Origin: Enterovibrio nigricans DSM 22720
Lineage (GTDB): Bacteria; Pseudomonadota; Gammaproteobacteria; Enterobacterales; Vibrionaceae
DNA length: 64,000 nt
Direction: 5' to 3'
Assembly: GCF_900167155.1 (NCBI RefSeq)
Contig: NZ_FUXU01000002.1
Location: 115,757 to 179,756, forward strand
Shown: piece after piece, positions 1 through 10,142 of the stretch
Position numbering within the stretch: position 1 is the first letter of the stretch
Layout of the letters: each line of letters starts with the position of its first letter
Made by a program: the position numbers and the translations under genes
Notes under the pieces: model-generated
Databases searched by the model: none
What the model saw: the letters and a program-made list of their open reading frames with translations, nothing else
Told to the model about the DNA's origin: nothing

Positions 1-440
1 GCGAAGTGTTGCTGGTGGATGATTATGGACATCACCCAAGTGAAGTGGACGTAACCATTCAGGCAGCACGTGCGGGTTGGGCTGATAACCGTTTGGTTAT
101 GGTATTTCAGCCACACCGATATAGCCGAACGCGTGATTTGTATGATGATTTCGCGAACGTGTTGGAACACGTGGATGTTCTGCTGATGCTGGATGTGTAT
201 TCGGCAGGGGAAGCGCCGATTGCAGGCGCTGATGGTCGTAGCTTGTGTCGCACTATTCGTAGCCGAGGCAAGATAGATCCCATTTTTGTGCCGGACGTGG
301 ATTCACTACCTGCAGCCCTCGAAGCGGTGATTAAGCCGGGCGATTTGGTGTTGACCCAAGGTGCTGGTGATATCGGTAAAGTGGCCAGAAAACTGGCGGA
401 ATTGAAATTGAATAGAAAAGCATTGAGTGAGCAAAGCTAG
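1..440 (+). CDS. murC: UDP-N-acetylmuramate--L-alanine ligase, C-terminal part
   Basis: This is the last 146 or so codons of MurC; the gene starts before the window. MurC adds L-alanine to UDP-MurNAc in the cytoplasm using ATP, the first step of the peptidoglycan peptide stem. The visible part is the Mur ligase C-terminal domain, with the conserved [10 protein letters not shown] segment near the left edge, [20 protein letters not shown], and a C-terminal QGAGDIG motif. It is followed directly by ftsQ with no ddlB between, as in vibrios and unlike E. coli. Identification rests on strong family similarity; the GTG at position 6 is an internal codon, not a start. Confidence 0.96.
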   Translation, partial: EVLLVDDYGHHPSEVDVTIQAARAGWADNRLVMVFQPHRYSRTRDLYDDFANVLEHVDVLLMLDVYSAGEAPIAGADGRSLCRTIRSRGKIDPIFVPDVDSLPAALEAVIKPGDLVLTQGAGDIGKVARKLAELKLNRKALSEQS

Positions 441-578
441 GAATCAGAATGGGCTTGCAGCACACCTCAACTGGTTGATGTCTAACTTTTAACCTGTTTT
501 TGGTTGTTTTGCATGTATTTGATCTCAGCTTCATCACTTCTGTGTTAAGAAGGGTTGGTGACCTGTCAAACTGACCGT

Positions 579-584
579 TATAAT
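579..584 (+). promoter_or_regulatory. candidate sigma-70 promoter for ftsQAZ
   Basis: A perfect TATAAT lies at 579-584, with TTGGTG at 555-560 (18-base spacer) as a weak -35. The -10 sits in a small dyad, GACCG-N7-CGGTC (573-589). A start site near 591 would leave almost no leader for the ATG at 599 but a normal one for the ATG at 647. This is motif matching only. Confidence 0.4.
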
Positions 585-598
585 CGGTCGGCTTTGCA

Positions 599-1414
599 AT
601 GAGTAAAGCGGCAGGTTGCCCATCAAGAGCGAGGCAGTTGCCAGATATGACGCAAATGACGGCAGAAGACGTACCGGCTCAACCTTCAATGTTGAAATCG
701 CATTGGGGGGGGCTGGTGTTTTTGGTATTTGTCATTCTAGCTATCGTTTGGTCAATGCTACGCGTACTTGCTTGGATGGGGGATGAACAGCAGTTACCCC
801 TGTCACAGATTGTTGTACAAGGCGAGTTGCAACATGTGTCGCCGACTGACGTGAGAAACGCGGTATTAACTCTGGGTACATTGAAGAGTTTCATGCTGCA
901 AGATGTCGACACCATTCATGGTGCTGTTGCATCACTCCCCTGGGTGGCGAACGTTGCGATTAGAAAGCAATGGCCAGACACATTGAAAGTCAATGTGACG
1001 GAATATCAACCTGAAGCGGTCTGGAATGGATCGCAACTTTTAGATATTCATGGGGTGGTCTTTGATGCCAGCCCTGAAGATGTGAAAGACAGACACTTAG
1101 TGTCACTTCATGGCCCTGAGGGGAGTGAAGAAGAAGTATTACATGTTTGGCGAGAGCTACGAGACATATTAGCCTCGACAGACTACAAGATTGCTGCGCT
1201 CGCTCTGAATGAGCGACGCTCATGGCGAATAGTGACTCGGGACGGTGTGCGTATCGAGTTAGGACGAGAGTCCAGAAACGAAAGATTACAGCGATTTGTC
1301 GCGCTGATTAAAGATATCAACGCAACAGGCCGAACCATTCAATACGTGGATTTGCGCTATGACACTGGTGCTGCGGTGGGCTGGAAAGCCCCTGTTCAAG
1401 CTGGTGAAGAGTAA
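599..1414 (+). CDS. ftsQ: cell division protein FtsQ
   Basis: FtsQ is a bitopic inner-membrane protein that links early and late divisome proteins through FtsB and FtsL. The protein (271 aa) has a short cytoplasmic tail, one transmembrane helix around residues 37-58, then a periplasmic POTRA domain beginning near LSQIVVQGE and a beta domain ending near IQYVDLRYD. The start is uncertain: ATG at 599 gives 271 aa, but an in-frame ATG at 647 gives 255 aa and fits the TATAAT at 579-584 better. It lies 17 bases upstream of ftsA, as in the conserved dcw cluster. The family call is firm. Confidence 0.94.
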   Translation: MSKAAGCPSRARQLPDMTQMTAEDVPAQPSMLKSHWGGLVFLVFVILAIVWSMLRVLAWMGDEQQLPLSQIVVQGELQHVSPTDVRNAVLTLGTLKSFMLQDVDTIHGAVASLPWVANVAIRKQWPDTLKVNVTEYQPEAVWNGSQLLDIHGVVFDASPEDVKDRHLVSLHGPEGSEEEVLHVWRELRDILASTDYKIAALALNERRSWRIVTRDGVRIELGRESRNERLQRFVALIKDINATGRTIQYVDLRYDTGAAVGWKAPVQAGEE

Positions 1415-1431
1415 ACCTGAGAGTAGGTGGG

Positions 1432-2688
1432 ATGAAACAGACAGCTGACAGACCTTTGATAGTAGGGTTAGACATCGGTACTTCTAAAGTATCGGTGGTC
1501 GTCAGTGAAGTGCTGCCAGATGGCGCCGTCAATATATTGGGCGTTGGCACCACTCCATCTCAGGGGATGGACAAAGGTGGTGTAAACGATCTTGAATCTG
1601 TCGTTAAATCAGTTGAGCGTGCAGTCAATGACGCAGAATTGATGTCAGATTACAAGATACGCTCCGTATTTTTGTCGTTGTCGGGTAAACATATTCACTG
1701 CCAGACCGAGCGAGGCATGGGCACTATCTCCGACGAAGAAGTTACGCAAGACGACGTAGATATGGTGATCCACACGGCGAAGTCCGTGAAAATCAGTGAT
1801 GAGCAGCGTGTACTTCATGTGATCCCACAAGAGTACAAAATTGACTACCAAGAAGGGATAAAGAACCCCGTCGGGTTGTCGGGCGTCCGTATGGAAGCCA
1901 GTGTTCATTTGATCACTTGTCATAATGACACCGCCAGAAATATAGAAAAAGCGGTTGAACGTTGTGGTCTTAAAGTTGACCAATTGATTTTCTCGGGGCT
2001 TGCAGCCAGTCACGCTGTGATTACAGCGGACGAAAGAGAACTTGGCGTTTGTGTCGTCGATATCGGCGGCGGAACAATGGACATTGCGGTATGGACAGGT
2101 GGCGCATTACGTCATGCTGCGGTTATTCCTTATGCCGGCAATGTTGTGACCAGTGATATCGCATATGCCTTCGGTACACCTTTGAGCGATGCTGAAAAGA
2201 TCAAAGTCAGGTACGGTTGCGCGTTAAGTGAGTTGGTCAATAAAGATGCAAAAGTCAATGTCCCAAGTGTAGGCGGTCGCCCTTCGCGCAGCCTGCAAAG
2301 ACAGACCTTGGCGGAAGTGATTGAGCCACGCTGCAGCGAATTGTTGGGGTTGGTGCAGCAAGAGCTGGAGCGAGTTCAGGAACGCCTACGTGCACAAGGC
2401 GTTAAGCATCAATTAGCAGCAGGCGTTGTTCTGACTGGTGGTGCGGCACAAATGCAAGGGTTAGTGGAATGCGCAGAACGTGTATTCCAGAACCAAGTCC
2501 GTGTGGGACTACCTGAGGGAGTCACAGGGTTGACAGATTATGTCAACACTCCTATCCATGCGACAGCGGTTGGTTTGCTGCATTACGGCAAAGATAACCT
2601 ATTAAACGAAACGAGCGAACCAGAGCCTAAGCGTACTGTATCCGGAATGTTCAGTAAGCTTAGTGGCTGGATCAAGAAAGAATTTTAA
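1432..2688 (+). CDS. ftsA: cell division protein FtsA
   Basis: FtsA is an actin-like ATPase that tethers FtsZ to the inner membrane and recruits downstream division proteins. The 418-residue protein shows the actin-fold phosphate motifs GLDIGTSKVSVVV near residue 13 and VVDIGGGTMDIAVW in the second half, plus the C-terminal amphipathic membrane-targeting helix (SKLSGWIKKEF). Length agrees with the E. coli protein (about 420 aa). It is preceded by an AGTAGGTGGG ribosome site and lies between ftsQ and ftsZ, probably co-transcribed with both. Confidence 0.98.
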   Translation: MKQTADRPLIVGLDIGTSKVSVVVSEVLPDGAVNILGVGTTPSQGMDKGGVNDLESVVKSVERAVNDAELMSDYKIRSVFLSLSGKHIHCQTERGMGTISDEEVTQDDVDMVIHTAKSVKISDEQRVLHVIPQEYKIDYQEGIKNPVGLSGVRMEASVHLITCHNDTARNIEKAVERCGLKVDQLIFSGLAASHAVITADERELGVCVVDIGGGTMDIAVWTGGALRHAAVIPYAGNVVTSDIAYAFGTPLSDAEKIKVRYGCALSELVNKDAKVNVPSVGGRPSRSLQRQTLAEVIEPRCSELLGLVQQELERVQERLRAQGVKHQLAAGVVLTGGAAQMQGLVECAERVFQNQVRVGLPEGVTGLTDYVNTPIHATAVGLLHYGKDNLLNETSEPEPKRTVSGMFSKLSGWIKKEF

Positions 2689-2721
2689 ACCTGATGCGAA
2701 CAGGAAAGACGGAGAGAACAC

Positions 2722-3897
2722 ATGTTTGAACCGATGATGGAAATGTCCAACGATGCGGTAATTAAAGTCGTTGGTGTTGGCGGCGGCGGTGGTAATGCAG
2801 TCGAGCACATGGTACGAGAGTCAATTGAAGGGGTGGAATTCATCACCGTCAACACTGACGCTCAAGCTCTGCGTAAGACAGCTGTTAGCACAGTCATCCA
2901 AATTGGTGGTGATATCACGAAAGGCCTAGGTGCTGGTGCAAACCCGCAAGTAGGTCGCGAATCTGCGATGGAAGATCGCGAAGCCATTAAAGCTGAGCTC
3001 GAAGGTGCCGATATGGTATTTATCGCAGCAGGTATGGGCGGCGGTACTGGTACTGGTGCAGCTCCTGTTATCGCTGAGATTGCGAAAGAGCTGGGCATTC
3101 TTACTGTAGCGGTGGTGACAAAACCATTTAGCTTTGAAGGTAAGAAGCGCATGGTGTTTGCTGAGCAGGGTATTGAAGAGCTTTCTAAGCATGTTGATTC
3201 CCTGATCACTATCCCGAACGAGAAATTGCTCAAAGTTCTGGGTCGCGGTATTACGCTTCTGGACGCGTTTGCAAAAGCAAACGATGTGCTGCGTAACGCT
3301 GTCCAGGGTATTGCAGAGCTGATTACTCGTCCTGGCCTTATCAACGTCGACTTTGCAGATGTACGCACAGTGATGTCTGAAATGGGTCACGCAATGATGG
3401 GTAGCGGTGTAGCAACAGGCGAAGATCGTGCGGAAGAAGCCGCTGAAATGGCGATTTCTAGCCCACTGTTGGAAGACATTGATCTGGCAGGTGCGCGTGG
3501 TGTTCTCGTAAATATTACAGCTGGTTTCGATATGAGACTGGATGAATTCGAAACTGTGGGTAACACTATAAAAGCGTTTGCGTCTGACAATGCGACAGTT
3601 GTGATCGGAACTTCTATGGACCCTGAGATGTCTGAAGAGTTACGAGTGACGATTGTTGCAACGGGTATTGGCAATGAACGTAAGCCGGATATTACCTTGG
3701 TTTCTGGTTCTCAAAAGCCAGCACCAGTGGAAAATAAGGCACAACCTTTGCAGGAAGCTCCTAAGGCGGCAACAAATGTGCCGGTTGGACGTCCAGCAGA
3801 GCAGGTAGTTCAGCCACAGACAAACGTTGCGCCGAAACCAAAGCAAGAGCAAGACTACTTAGACATCCCTGCGTTTCTTCGTAAGCAGGCAGACTAA
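2722..3897 (+). CDS. ftsZ: cell division protein FtsZ
   Basis: FtsZ is the tubulin-like GTPase that polymerises into the Z ring. The 391-residue protein has the tubulin signature GGGTGTG at residues 106-112, a GTP-binding core through about residue 320, a variable Pro/Ala/Gln-rich linker, and the conserved C-terminal peptide [12 protein letters not shown] that binds FtsA, ZipA and ZapD (zapD is also in this window, at 9.4-10.1 kb). It lies 33 bases after ftsA with a GGAGAG ribosome site. A hairpin follows the stop. Confidence 0.99.
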   Translation: MFEPMMEMSNDAVIKVVGVGGGGGNAVEHMVRESIEGVEFITVNTDAQALRKTAVSTVIQIGGDITKGLGAGANPQVGRESAMEDREAIKAELEGADMVFIAAGMGGGTGTGAAPVIAEIAKELGILTVAVVTKPFSFEGKKRMVFAEQGIEELSKHVDSLITIPNEKLLKVLGRGITLLDAFAKANDVLRNAVQGIAELITRPGLINVDFADVRTVMSEMGHAMMGSGVATGEDRAEEAAEMAISSPLLEDIDLAGARGVLVNITAGFDMRLDEFETVGNTIKAFASDNATVVIGTSMDPEMSEELRVTIVATGIGNERKPDITLVSGSQKPAPVENKAQPLQEAPKAATNVPVGRPAEQVVQPQTNVAPKPKQEQDYLDIPAFLRKQAD

Positions 3898-3923
3898 CCT
3901 AGGCGGTGCTTGGTTTGTGAGCA

Positions 3924-3943
3924 GCAGCATGTTATCATGCTGC
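3924..3943 (+). terminator. hairpin after ftsZ
   Basis: An 8-bp perfect stem, GCAGCATG/CATGCTGC with a TTAT loop, lies 27 bases after the ftsZ stop. Four T's follow after CCCG. It could be a weak terminator or an RNA-stabilising hairpin between ftsZ and lpxC. Confidence 0.5.
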
Positions 3944-4010
3944 CCGTTTTGCCCTTTGTGACACCGTAATGGGTGATTTGGGGCGCAAAAAATTCAGTTG
4001 GGAATGGCAG

Positions 4011-4928
4011 ATGATTAGACAACGAACATTAAAAACTATTGTTCAAACGACCGGAGTCGGCTTGCACTCTGGCCGTAAGGTCACGTTGATCCTGCGCCCG
4101 GCAGCAGCTAACACAGGCGTAATCTATCGCCGTACAGACCTTAATCCGCCAGTGGACTTTCCTGCTGATCCGGCGTCTGTTCGCGATACGATGCTGTGTA
4201 CTGCATTGGTAAACGACGAAGGCGTTCGTATCTCGACTGTTGAGCACTTAAATGCCGCTTTGGCAGGCATGGGTATCGATAACGTTATCGTTGAAGTTGA
4301 CGCACCAGAAATTCCAATCATGGACGGCAGTGCCAGTCCATTTATCTATCTGTTGCAATCAGCGGGGATTGAAACTCTTAATGCAGCAAAACGTTTTGTT
4401 CGTATTAAGAAACCTGTTCGCATCGAAGACGGCGACAAGTGGGCTGAGTTGTTACCTTACGACGGTTTCCGCTTGGATTTCGCTATCGACTTTAATCACC
4501 CAGCGATTGAATCAGAACAGCAAAATTTGGTGTTAGACTTTTCTTCTAAGTCGTTTATCAAAGATATTAGCCGCGCACGTACATTTGGCTTTATGCGTGA
4601 TATTGAATATCTTCAATCACGTAATCTGTGCCTTGGTGGCAGCTTTGACTGTGCAATTGTTTTGGACGACTACCGTATCCTGAACGAAGAAGGCTTGCGT
4701 TACGACAATGAGCTAGTGAAACACAAAGTGCTGGACGCGATTGGCGACCTTTACATGTGTGGTCATAACATCATTGGTGAAATGCGTGCATACAAGTCAG
4801 GTCACGCGTTGAACAACCAGCTTCTGCGAGCGGTGCTTGCAGACCAAGAAGCGTGGGAGTGGGCAACGTTCGAAAACGAACAGACATTGCCAGTGACGTT
4901 TGCACAACCAGGCATGGTACTCGCCTAA
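4011..4928 (+). CDS. lpxC: UDP-3-O-acyl-N-acetylglucosamine deacetylase
   Basis: LpxC is the zinc-dependent deacetylase that commits UDP-GlcNAc derivatives to lipid A synthesis. The start is placed at the ATG at 4011 (MIRQRTLK), which gives 305 aa, exactly the E. coli length; the reading frame also runs 14 codons further upstream. Zinc ligands are visible: H79 in [11 protein letters not shown] and D in [10 protein letters not shown], and the catalytic His in SGHALNN. It closes the dcw cluster and is followed by a strong terminator. Confidence 0.98.
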   Translation: MIRQRTLKTIVQTTGVGLHSGRKVTLILRPAAANTGVIYRRTDLNPPVDFPADPASVRDTMLCTALVNDEGVRISTVEHLNAALAGMGIDNVIVEVDAPEIPIMDGSASPFIYLLQSAGIETLNAAKRFVRIKKPVRIEDGDKWAELLPYDGFRLDFAIDFNHPAIESEQQNLVLDFSSKSFIKDISRARTFGFMRDIEYLQSRNLCLGGSFDCAIVLDDYRILNEEGLRYDNELVKHKVLDAIGDLYMCGHNIIGEMRAYKSGHALNNQLLRAVLADQEAWEWATFENEQTLPVTFAQPGMVLA

Positions 4929-4929
4929 G

Positions 4930-4960
4930 AAAAAACCGGAGTGATAACTCCGGTTTTTTT
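4930..4960 (+). terminator. rho-independent terminator after lpxC
   Basis: Stem CCGGAGT/ACTCCGG with loop GATA, flanked by an A-run and followed by seven T's, 8 bases after the lpxC stop. The flanking A's and T's make it likely to work for dciA on the other strand too. Confidence 0.9.
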
Positions 4961-5009
4961 ATGTCTATTGCCCGCTAAAAGCTTACCGTATTCTTCGAAT
5001 TTACGGGTT

Positions 5010-5477
5010 CTATGTTTTGTCTGCCAGTGCGGCAATCGCCTCTAGCTTTTTTCGAATCTTCTCAGGTGCGCTTTGCGCAATCGCCTTTAAATACTCTGCA
5101 GCGACAGGGCTGACAGGCGGTGTCTTTTCTTTAAATTCTTTAGCTTTTTGCTCTTCCACTTCACGCTTAGCTAATTCTGGGTTCACTTTGATTTCAATTG
5201 TCATCAGTGACGGCAGTGTACTTTTACGTAATGAAGACAAAAGCACTTGTCTGTCAAAGTTCAGTCGGTTTGCCCACGAAGAAGAACCACATTCTAAGAC
5301 CAAAATACCGTCACGAAAATTTGCCACGCGGCAATGTTTCGCCGAATGGGGAGGTAAAAGGGTTTTCACTTGATCATTTAGCTGAGACAGCGCGTGTGCG
5401 CGTTGGCGAACTTGCCCTGCTAACCCTTTTTCTAATAGATCTAATGCTGCTTGTGGACGGTGATCTCTCAAAACCAA
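5010..5477 (-). CDS. dciA: DciA-type replicative helicase loader (DUF721)
   Basis: The 155-residue protein matches the DUF721/DciA family, with the typical N-terminal helix-rich segment followed by ILVLECGSSSWANRL and a region rich in charged residues. DciA proteins help load the replicative helicase DnaB in bacteria that lack the phage-derived DnaC. Position between lpxC and secA, on the opposite strand, is the usual vibrio arrangement and occupies the place held by secM in enterobacteria. The C-terminal third is rich in Lys, Glu and Pro and probably disordered. Function is inferred from the family. Confidence 0.88.
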   Translation of the reverse strand: MVLRDHRPQAALDLLEKGLAGQVRQRAHALSQLNDQVKTLLPPHSAKHCRVANFRDGILVLECGSSSWANRLNFDRQVLLSSLRKSTLPSLMTIEIKVNPELAKREVEEQKAKEFKEKTPPVSPVAAEYLKAIAQSAPEKIRKKLEAIAALADKT

Positions 5478-5909
5478 CTCTCTTTAACGTGACTGAATTA
5501 AGAGTATCAGTTGATCACGCACCACTCTATCTTTCACGGAGATTTCTCTCTAATTATTTGACGGTGTAAGGCAACGACTGCGCGAAAAGCGAGCATTAAA
5601 TGCACTATTTCGTAGCAGGGTATTGGACGGGTTCTAATTTTTATTAACAAACCAAGAAGAACGTGTATTACGAGTGGGATGCTTGTGAGATATGGCTTAT
5701 GATAATCGGCCAACGCGCATAATAAGCGAGAAGAATTGATTCTCAAGCCTTGAAAACATCGTCGTCAGGCACAAGATCAATATTCATAATGAATCGCTAA
5801 TTCTTCCGAAAGAATTTTGGCAGAGGGATATGCTGAATTTCTCTGCTGCGCAGTATCCAGGCTTTGGCCCTTTTGCTGAAGCTAAAATTATGAGAGAAAC
5901 GGCAAAGCC
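5478..5909. other. dciA-secA divergent intergenic region
   Basis: This stretch of 432 bases must hold promoters for dciA and secA. I see no SecM-like gene: no signal peptide and no arrest motif of the FxxxxWIxxxxGIRAGP kind in any frame. The only coding candidate is a 31-codon reading frame at its right end, described separately. Confidence 0.6.
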
Positions 5910-5925
5910 ATGTTATCGAAGCTAA
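5830..5925 (+). CDS. possible 31-codon leader reading frame overlapping the secA start
   Basis: An ATG at 5830 is preceded by CAGAGGGAT, a usable ribosome site, and opens 31 codons that run past the secA ATG (5910) and stop at 5923-5925. The peptide (begins [12 protein letters not shown]) is not hydrophobic and has no arrest motif that I recognise. Overlap with the secA start would allow translational coupling, and the secA start itself has only a weak, distant ribosome site. It may be chance. Confidence 0.25.
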   Translation: MLNFSAAQYPGFGPFAEAKIMRETAKPCYRS

Positions 5926-8630
5926 TTACCAAAGTAATCGGAAGCCGCAACGACCGCACCCTGCGTCGTCTTCGCAAAGTCGTCAATGAAATCAATAATC
6001 TTGAACCCCAGTTTGAAGCGTATAGTGACGACGAACTGAAAGCCAAAACGGCAGAATACCGTCAACGTATTGAGCAAGGCGAATCGCTGGATGTCATCCT
6101 GCCAGAAGCATTTGCTACCGTGCGTGAAGCCTCTAAGCGTGTATACGGCATGCGCCATTTTGATGTGCAGTTGATTGGCGGCATGGTGTTGAACAATGGT
6201 CAGATCGCAGAGATGCGTACTGGTGAAGGTAAAACCCTAACGGCAACCCTGCCAGCGTATCTACACGCATTGACAGGCAAAGGCGTTCATATTGTTACCG
6301 TGAACGATTATCTGGCCAAGCGTGATGCTGAAACAAACCGCCCTCTATTTGAATTCCTTGATATGACAGTTGGCATCAACGTGCCAAATATGCATCCTCA
6401 AGAGAAAAAATCGGCTTACCAAGCGGACATCCTGTACGGCACGAATAACGAATTTGGCTTTGACTACCTGCGTGACAACATGGCATTCCGTGCTGAAGAC
6501 CGTGTGCAGCGTGAGCGTTACTTTGCCGTTGTCGATGAAGTCGACTCCATCCTTATCGATGAAGCACGTACGCCACTGATTATCTCTGGTCCAGCTGAAG
6601 ACAGCTCAGACATGTATACCCGTATCAATGCGCTTATCCCGCAATTGGTGCGTCAAGACAAAGAAGACAGTGAAGAATACCGCGGTGACGGTCACTTCAC
6701 CGTTGATGAAAAATCTAAACAAGCACACCTTACCGAAACGGGTCAGGAGTTTGTTGAAGATTTGCTGAAGAAAAACGGTCTGATGGAAGAGCTTGATACG
6801 CTTTATTCTCCGACAAATATTACCTTGCTTCACCATATCAATGCAGCATTGCGTGCACATGTTTTGTTTGAAAAAGACGTCGACTACATCGTGAAAGACG
6901 ATGAAGTGGTCATCGTTGATGAACACACTGGCCGTACTATGCCGGGTCGTCGTTGGTCTGAAGGTCTTCACCAAGCTGTTGAAGCGAAAGAAGGCGTTAA
7001 AATCCAAAACGAAAACCAGACGCTGGCATCGATCACCTTCCAGAACTATTTCCGTTTGTATGACTTACTGTCTGGCATGACCGGTACAGCAGACACAGAA
7101 GCATTCGAATTCCAGTCAATTTATGGTCTGGAAACCGTGGTTATTCCAACCAACAAACCAATGGTTCGCGATGACATGGCCGATCAGGTCTACATGACTG
7201 AACGTGAGAAATTTGAAGCCATTATTGCGGATATCAAAGAACGCAGTGAAAAAGGTCAGCCATCGCTTGTTGGTACGGTGTCTATCGAGAAATCTGAACT
7301 GTTATCAAATGCACTGAAAAAAGCAGGCGTGAAACACTCCGTACTGAACGCGAAATTCCATGCCTCTGAAGCAGATATTATTGCTGAAGCTGGCGCGTTG
7401 GGTTCGGTGACTATCGCAACCAACATGGCGGGTCGTGGTACGGATATCGTGTTGGGTGGTAGCTGGCAAACAGACGTCGCTAAGTTGGAAAACCCAACGG
7501 AGCAGCAAATTGCAGATATCAAAACGGAATGGCGTGAGCGTCACGAAGCGGTGAAAGCTGCGGGTGGTCTTCATATCATTGGTACTGAGCGTCACGAATC
7601 TCGCCGTATCGATAACCAGCTCCGTGGTCGTTCTGGTCGTCAGGGGGACCCGGGTTCAAGCCGTTTCTATTTGTCGATGGAAGACACACTGATGCGCATT
7701 TTTGCGTCTGAGCGTGTATCTAACATGATGAAAAAGCTCGGAATGGAAGAAGGTGAGGCGATTGAACACCCTTGGGTGAACAAGGCGATCGAAAACGCAC
7801 AGCGTAAAGTTGAAGGCCGTAACTTTGATATTCGTAAGCAACTGCTTGAATTCGATGATGTTGCCAATGATCAGCGTAAAGTGGTTTATGAACTGCGTGA
7901 TGAGTTGATGGATACAAATGACATCAGCGAGATGATTGAACACAACCGCGAAGATATCGTGAGCAGCGTGATTGATCAGTACATTCCGCCTCAATCTCTC
8001 GAAGAAATGTGGGATGTGGCAGGTCTGGAAGCGCGCCTTAAAGCGGACTTCGATGTTGATTTGCCACTGCAGCAATGGCTGGATGCAGACGAAAAACTGT
8101 ACGAAGAGCAACTGCGTGAAAAAATCCAGAACCACATCGTTGACGTGTATCAGTCGAAAGAAGCTGCTGTAGGTGCGGAAACGCTACGTAATTTCGAAAA
8201 AGCAGTGATGTTGCAAACGCTCGACACGCTGTGGAAAGAACACTTGGCGGCGATGGATCACCTGCGTCAGGGTATCCACTTGCGTGGCTATGCGCAGAAG
8301 AACCCGAAACAGGAATACAAGCGAGAGTCTTTTGAACTGTTTGAAGATATGCTGGGTGCCCTGAAATCAGATGTTGTGACGACATTGAGCAAAGTGCGCG
8401 TTCAGCAGCCTGAAGAAGTCGACCGCATGGAAGAGCAACGTCGTGCACACGCAGAAGCGGCAGCACGTCGTCAGCAGATGAGCCACGCAGAAGCAGAAAA
8501 CCAGTTGGATGACAGCCAAGGCCATGCATCTGACACTGTTGTTCGTGATGGCCGAAAAGTGGGTCGTAATGAGCCATGTCCTTGTGGGTCAGGCAAGAAA
8601 TTCAAGCAATGCCACGGTAAGATAGACTAA
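5910..8630 (+). CDS. secA: preprotein translocase ATPase SecA
   Basis: SecA drives post-translational export of unfolded preproteins through SecYEG. The 906-residue protein matches the usual length. Motifs seen: Walker A GEGKT at residues 105-109, the DEVD Walker B region followed by SILIDEAR, the [11 protein letters not shown] and [13 protein letters not shown] helicase motifs, and a C-terminal zinc/SecB-binding tail [14 protein letters not shown]. It stands alone on the plus strand with mutT downstream across a terminator. Confidence 0.99.
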   Translation: MLSKLITKVIGSRNDRTLRRLRKVVNEINNLEPQFEAYSDDELKAKTAEYRQRIEQGESLDVILPEAFATVREASKRVYGMRHFDVQLIGGMVLNNGQIAEMRTGEGKTLTATLPAYLHALTGKGVHIVTVNDYLAKRDAETNRPLFEFLDMTVGINVPNMHPQEKKSAYQADILYGTNNEFGFDYLRDNMAFRAEDRVQRERYFAVVDEVDSILIDEARTPLIISGPAEDSSDMYTRINALIPQLVRQDKEDSEEYRGDGHFTVDEKSKQAHLTETGQEFVEDLLKKNGLMEELDTLYSPTNITLLHHINAALRAHVLFEKDVDYIVKDDEVVIVDEHTGRTMPGRRWSEGLHQAVEAKEGVKIQNENQTLASITFQNYFRLYDLLSGMTGTADTEAFEFQSIYGLETVVIPTNKPMVRDDMADQVYMTEREKFEAIIADIKERSEKGQPSLVGTVSIEKSELLSNALKKAGVKHSVLNAKFHASEADIIAEAGALGSVTIATNMAGRGTDIVLGGSWQTDVAKLENPTEQQIADIKTEWRERHEAVKAAGGLHIIGTERHESRRIDNQLRGRSGRQGDPGSSRFYLSMEDTLMRIFASERVSNMMKKLGMEEGEAIEHPWVNKAIENAQRKVEGRNFDIRKQLLEFDDVANDQRKVVYELRDELMDTNDISEMIEHNREDIVSSVIDQYIPPQSLEEMWDVAGLEARLKADFDVDLPLQQWLDADEKLYEEQLREKIQNHIVDVYQSKEAAVGAETLRNFEKAVMLQTLDTLWKEHLAAMDHLRQGIHLRGYAQKNPKQEYKRESFELFEDMLGALKSDVVTTLSKVRVQQPEEVDRMEEQRRAHAEAAARRQQMSHAEAENQLDDSQGHASDTVVRDGRKVGRNEPCPCGSGKKFKQCHGKID

Positions 8631-8649
8631 CCGAAGGCAGAGATATAAG

Positions 8650-8673
8650 AGGCCGCAGATTGCGGCCTTTTTT
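8650..8673 (+). terminator. terminator after secA
   Basis: Stem GGCCGC/GCGGCC (8651-8667) followed by a T-run of six, 20 bases after the secA stop. The mutT start lies only 17 bases further on, so some read-through is likely. Confidence 0.85.
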
Positions 8674-8689
8674 ATGGGAAAACGGATTA

Positions 8690-9097
8690 ATGACTAACAT
8701 AAAACGCATTCATATTGCAGCGGGGATCATCCTGAACCCGACAAAGGATGGGATTTTTATTACTCAGCGCGCCGCGAAAGCCCATAAAGGCGGTTTCTGG
8801 GAGTTTGCTGGCGGACAGGTTGAAGCTGGCGAAACCGCGGAGACTGCTGTCATTCGAGAGCTGGATGAGGAAGTCGGGATCTGTGCTACCGGTATCGAAC
8901 ATTTTCTGTCACTATCGCATGACTATCCGGATAAGTGCCTGACTTTCGATTTTTTTTTGATATCAGAATTTCGTGGTGAGCCCTTTGGGAAAGAGGGACA
9001 ACCGGGACGCTGGGTGAAGATAAAAGAGCTTGGTCTTTTTGAATTTCCCGAGGCAAATGGCCCCGTGCTTGCCAAGCTGAAAGCGATGTTTCTATAA
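8690..9097 (+). CDS. mutT: 8-oxo-dGTP diphosphatase MutT
   Basis: MutT hydrolyses oxidised guanine nucleotides so that 8-oxo-G is not incorporated into DNA. The ATG at 8690 gives 135 aa; an in-frame extension to 8660 would start inside the secA terminator and is less likely. The complete Nudix box G-x5-E-x7-REL-x-EE-x-GI spans residues 42-64. The gene follows secA, as in other gammaproteobacteria. A 9-T homopolymer near 8950 lies inside the intact frame, which is relevant to sequence quality. Confidence 0.95.
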   Translation: MTNIKRIHIAAGIILNPTKDGIFITQRAAKAHKGGFWEFAGGQVEAGETAETAVIRELDEEVGICATGIEHFLSLSHDYPDKCLTFDFFLISEFRGEPFGKEGQPGRWVKIKELGLFEFPEANGPVLAKLKAMFL

Positions 9098-9166
9098 AAT
9101 ACGGGCGGCAAAAGTATTCACTTTGCCGCCCGTAATTATGGATTGGTGTTTTTGAACGGATGGGTG

Positions 9167-9364
9167 TTATTGATCTTCTGACCAACCATCACTGTCAGAC
9201 ATATCTGGGGCACCAGCAATACGCTTTTCTTCATCGGCCCATTCACCCAGATCGATAAGCTGGCACTTCTTGCTGCAGAACGGGCGATAGGGACTCACGT
9301 CGCCCCAAACGACAGGGATGCCACACTGCGGGCACTTAACAATGGTTGGACTTTCTTTGCTCAC
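9167..9364 (-). CDS. yacG: zinc-binding DNA gyrase inhibitor YacG
   Basis: YacG is a small zinc protein that binds GyrB and inhibits gyrase. The start is the GTG at 9364, chosen because AGAGGT lies 4-5 bases upstream and the family motif begins right after it; this gives 65 aa. Four zinc cysteines are seen at residues 11, 14, 30 and 34 (CPQC and CSKKC), followed by [11 protein letters not shown]. The reading frame continues upstream to 9466 but would overlap zapD. It lies 25 bases after zapD in the coaE-zapD-yacG order. Confidence 0.93.
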   Translation of the reverse strand: MSKESPTIVKCPQCGIPVVWGDVSPYRPFCSKKCQLIDLGEWADEEKRIAGAPDMSDSDGWSEDQ

Positions 9365-9389
9365 AGAAACCTCTGTATATTGGTTGTAT

Positions 9390-10130
9390 CTAGCAAACGG
9401 CCAGTCGAAGTGACATGGAGTCTGCGATGGTACGGCTTTCGTCAAATGGCATAAAGCGGACAGCAAAGCGCGATTTATGACCCGACACTAACGGGTAGGC
9501 ATTGTAATCGGGCGATATCTGAATGCGAAGTAAATAGGCGCCATCAACGTCTTGTTGATAAAATCCATTGCTCACGGTGCAAGGTTGCATGACCGTGCTA
9601 CCTCTGACTAAGCGAAGCCAAAACGTCAGCGCGTCATTTAGTGCATCTAGCGAAGATAGCCAGTGTACCGTATTGGATTGTTGGTGTGCCAATGGCAAAC
9701 TCAGCCAATGATGAAGGGCAGGTAAGTCAAAGCTACATACTCCCCCTGGGATAGAAAAACGCTGACGAATAGAAGACAGAAACTTATCTTCTTTTAGTTT
9801 TTGTCCCAATCGAGGCGTCTGCAGTAATGCTTGTTGTCGTTGACGACTTTCACCCAGCAAGATTTTTAGCTGTTCCACATCAACATGAGGTACATCAAGC
9901 CAAGCTTCTAACTTGGCCCGTTGCTTTTCAAGATCTTTAATCAGATCCCCTTTCACTTGAACCTGCTCCAAGATCTCCATCAGATCAAACAGGCTTTTAA
10001 AGAACTGAGCCCACTGAGAGGTTTCCGAAACATCGGCCGCACGTTTTACCTGATCTAACAAGTACTCAAGCCGCAAATACACACGGACTTGCTCATTTAA
10101 AGGGTGCTCGTAAAGGGTGTCAGTGCTCAT
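9390..10130 (-). CDS. zapD: cell division protein ZapD
   Basis: ZapD (YacF) is a cytoplasmic, mostly helical protein that binds the C-terminal peptide of FtsZ and bundles protofilaments. The 246-residue product matches the family in length and in its N-terminal pattern ([18 protein letters not shown]). It lies 12 bases after coaE and 25 bases before yacG, the conserved order in enterobacteria and vibrios, so all three are probably one transcript. Confidence 0.95.
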   Translation of the reverse strand: MSTDTLYEHPLNEQVRVYLRLEYLLDQVKRAADVSETSQWAQFFKSLFDLMEILEQVQVKGDLIKDLEKQRAKLEAWLDVPHVDVEQLKILLGESRQRQQALLQTPRLGQKLKEDKFLSSIRQRFSIPGGVCSFDLPALHHWLSLPLAHQQSNTVHWLSSLDALNDALTFWLRLVRGSTVMQPCTVSNGFYQQDVDGAYLLRIQISPDYNAYPLVSGHKSRFAVRFMPFDESRTIADSMSLRLAVC

Positions 10131-10142
10131 GGTGCTCTCAAT

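Noticed and set aside
1645..2013. 122-codon minus-strand frame opposite ftsA
   Set aside because: It lies wholly within a highly conserved gene and has no family features; it is a shadow of ftsA.
5198..5569. 123-codon plus-strand frame across the start of dciA
   Set aside because: It overlaps dciA antisense, has no ribosome site and unlikely composition; treated as a chance frame.
8038..8577. 179-codon minus-strand frame opposite the end of secA
   Set aside because: The secA protein is clearly real here, and the antisense translation has the unusual Cys/His/Pro pattern of a shadow frame.
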